Below, one piece after another: positions 61,592 to 62,292 of a stretch of DNA of 62,292 bases. Within the stretch, counting starts at the first letter, position 1. Every line of letters begins with the position of its first letter. Source of the DNA: Alphaproteobacteria bacterium (GTDB taxonomy: Bacteria > Pseudomonadota > Alphaproteobacteria > Caulobacterales > Parvularculaceae); contig JAUIMC010000021.1 of assembly GCA_030433215.1 (NCBI GenBank), positions 1 through 62,292 on the forward strand. Reading direction: 5' to 3'. The notes under the pieces were generated by a model. It was given only the letters and a program-made list of their open reading frames with translations, did not search any database and was not told where the DNA came from. Position numbers and translations under genes: made by a program.

Positions 61592-62292
61592 TTACGCCTG
61601 ATACTCTTTCAGCATGTCCCGCGCGACGATGACGCGCATGATTTCGTTCGCGCCTTCGAGAATCTGGTGCACGCGCACGTCGCGCAGCATACGTTCGAGC
61701 GGATAGTCCTTGAGATAACCGTAGCCGCCGTGAATCTGCAGCGCTTCATTGACGACGTTAAACCCGACATCGGTGACGAAGCGTTTCGCCATGGCGCAAT
61801 GGCGCGTCGCGTCCGGCGTTTTCTTATCGAGCTTCCACGCCGCCTGATAAAGCATGATGCGCGCCGCCTCGAGCTCCGTCGCCATATCAGCGAGCTTGAA
61901 TTGCAGCGCCTGCTGCTGATTCAGAGGCTTGCCGAAGGCCTTGCGCTCATTCGAGTAATCGAGCGCGGCTTTCAGCGCCGCATTCGCCGTGCCGAGCGAA
62001 CAGGCGGCGATATTAAGGCGCCCGCCGTCGAGCCCCATCATCGCGAATTTGAAGCCCTCGCCTTCCTCACCGACGCGATTGGAAACGGGAATGCGGCAAT
62101 CCTCGAAATTGACGATGGCGGTCGGCTGCGCGTTCCAGCCCATCTTTTTCTCGTTGGCGCCGAAGGAAAGGCCGGGCGTGTCTTTTTCAACGAGGACCGT
62201 TGAGATGCCTTTGGGGCCGTCGCCGCCGGTGCGGACCATGACGACATAAAGATCGGAAACCCCGGCGCCGGAGATGAAGGCCTTTGAGCCGT
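61592..62292 (-). CDS. Acyl-CoA dehydrogenase, probably isobutyryl-CoA dehydrogenase (5' end beyond the window)
   Basis: A partial protein. The C-terminal about 233 residues have [20 protein letters not shown] at the edge, then [39 protein letters not shown] and [20 protein letters not shown]. The gene starts outside the window. The family reading fits medium/short-branched acyl-CoA dehydrogenases; the neighbouring HIBCH and mmsB suggest isobutyryl-CoA as substrate, giving methacrylyl-CoA. It is the first visible gene of this operon. Confidence 0.88.
   Translation of the reverse strand, partial: GSKAFISGAGVSDLYVVMVRTGGDGPKGISTVLVEKDTPGLSFGANEKKMGWNAQPTAIVNFEDCRIPVSNRVGEEGEGFKFAMMGLDGGRLNIAACSLGTANAALKAALDYSNERKAFGKPLNQQQALQFKLADMATELEAARIMLYQAAWKLDKKTPDATRHCAMAKRFVTDVGFNVVNEALQIHGGYGYLKDYPLERMLRDVRVHQILEGANEIMRVIVARDMLKEYQA

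Overview
The window is a GC-rich chromosomal segment from an alphaproteobacterium. It carries sciP (DUF1153), a MucR-type regulator and an alphaproteobacterial cbp3-yceD-plsX-fabH-ihfA-merR block. It also has a scpAB/tatABC/serS/surE block, a perfect CtrA box (TTAA-N7-TTAA) and clustered GANTC sites. Together these point to the CtrA/CcrM cell-cycle lineage. The TonB receptor-SapC-cupin-tryptophan halogenase locus and the SnoaL-like lipoproteins suggest the Caulobacterales/Parvularculales side of the class. That placement is inference; no rRNA is present.

Layout. (1) 1-1021: a lower-GC fragment of a surface-type protein runs into, and truncates, a secreted gene on the minus strand. (2) 1225-8170: a nutrient-uptake locus on the minus strand (TonB receptor, SapC, JmjC-like cupin, flavin-dependent halogenase) with a LacI-type operator palindrome upstream. 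(3) 8395-16913: tRNA-Tyr, rlmB, an S2P-type protease, GST, GFA, a DUF5671 membrane protein, a lipoprotein amidohydrolase, an AidB-like dehydrogenase and a small secreted protein. (4) 16919-26079: a Sel1 protein, tRNA-Pro, merR, ihfA, fabH, plsX, yceD, cbp3, bamE, thiL, nusB, nrdR, glyA. The riboflavin genes that commonly separate nrdR and nusB are missing. (5) 26080-30900: mucR, sciP, flhF and nlpD, a group with regulatory and polar or cell-division roles, with CtrA-like motifs upstream of flhF and nlpD. (6) 30901-42194: surE, a PAP2 phosphatase, serS, tatCBA, scpBA, nagZ, SPOR, dgt, yqhA, erpA; argS and pcm, common members of this order, are absent. (7) 42208-45124: accessory patch with an AT-rich PIN-like gene, three tandem SnoaL-like lipoproteins, a REP-like repeat and a periplasmic ClpP-like protease. 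(8) 45224-52071: nitroreductase, SRPBCC, exonuclease III, a compact helicase and several membrane or DUF proteins. (9) 52246-58257: a large hybrid sensor kinase, an Atm1-type ABC exporter and a PilZ protein. (10) 58238-62292: a valine/branched-chain catabolism operon on the minus strand, cut by the window edge.

Most genes are ordinary housekeeping functions. The observations most worth following up are: the PAP2 gene that appears to start at ATA in an ATAA overlap with serS; two inverted copies of a REP-like element with a compensatory base-pair change; the CtrA box with embedded and flanking GANTC sites upstream of nlpD; the AT-rich PIN-like insertion next to tripled SnoaL lipoproteins; an 18/20 inverted repeat after flhF; and the junction that truncates a gene at the left edge.
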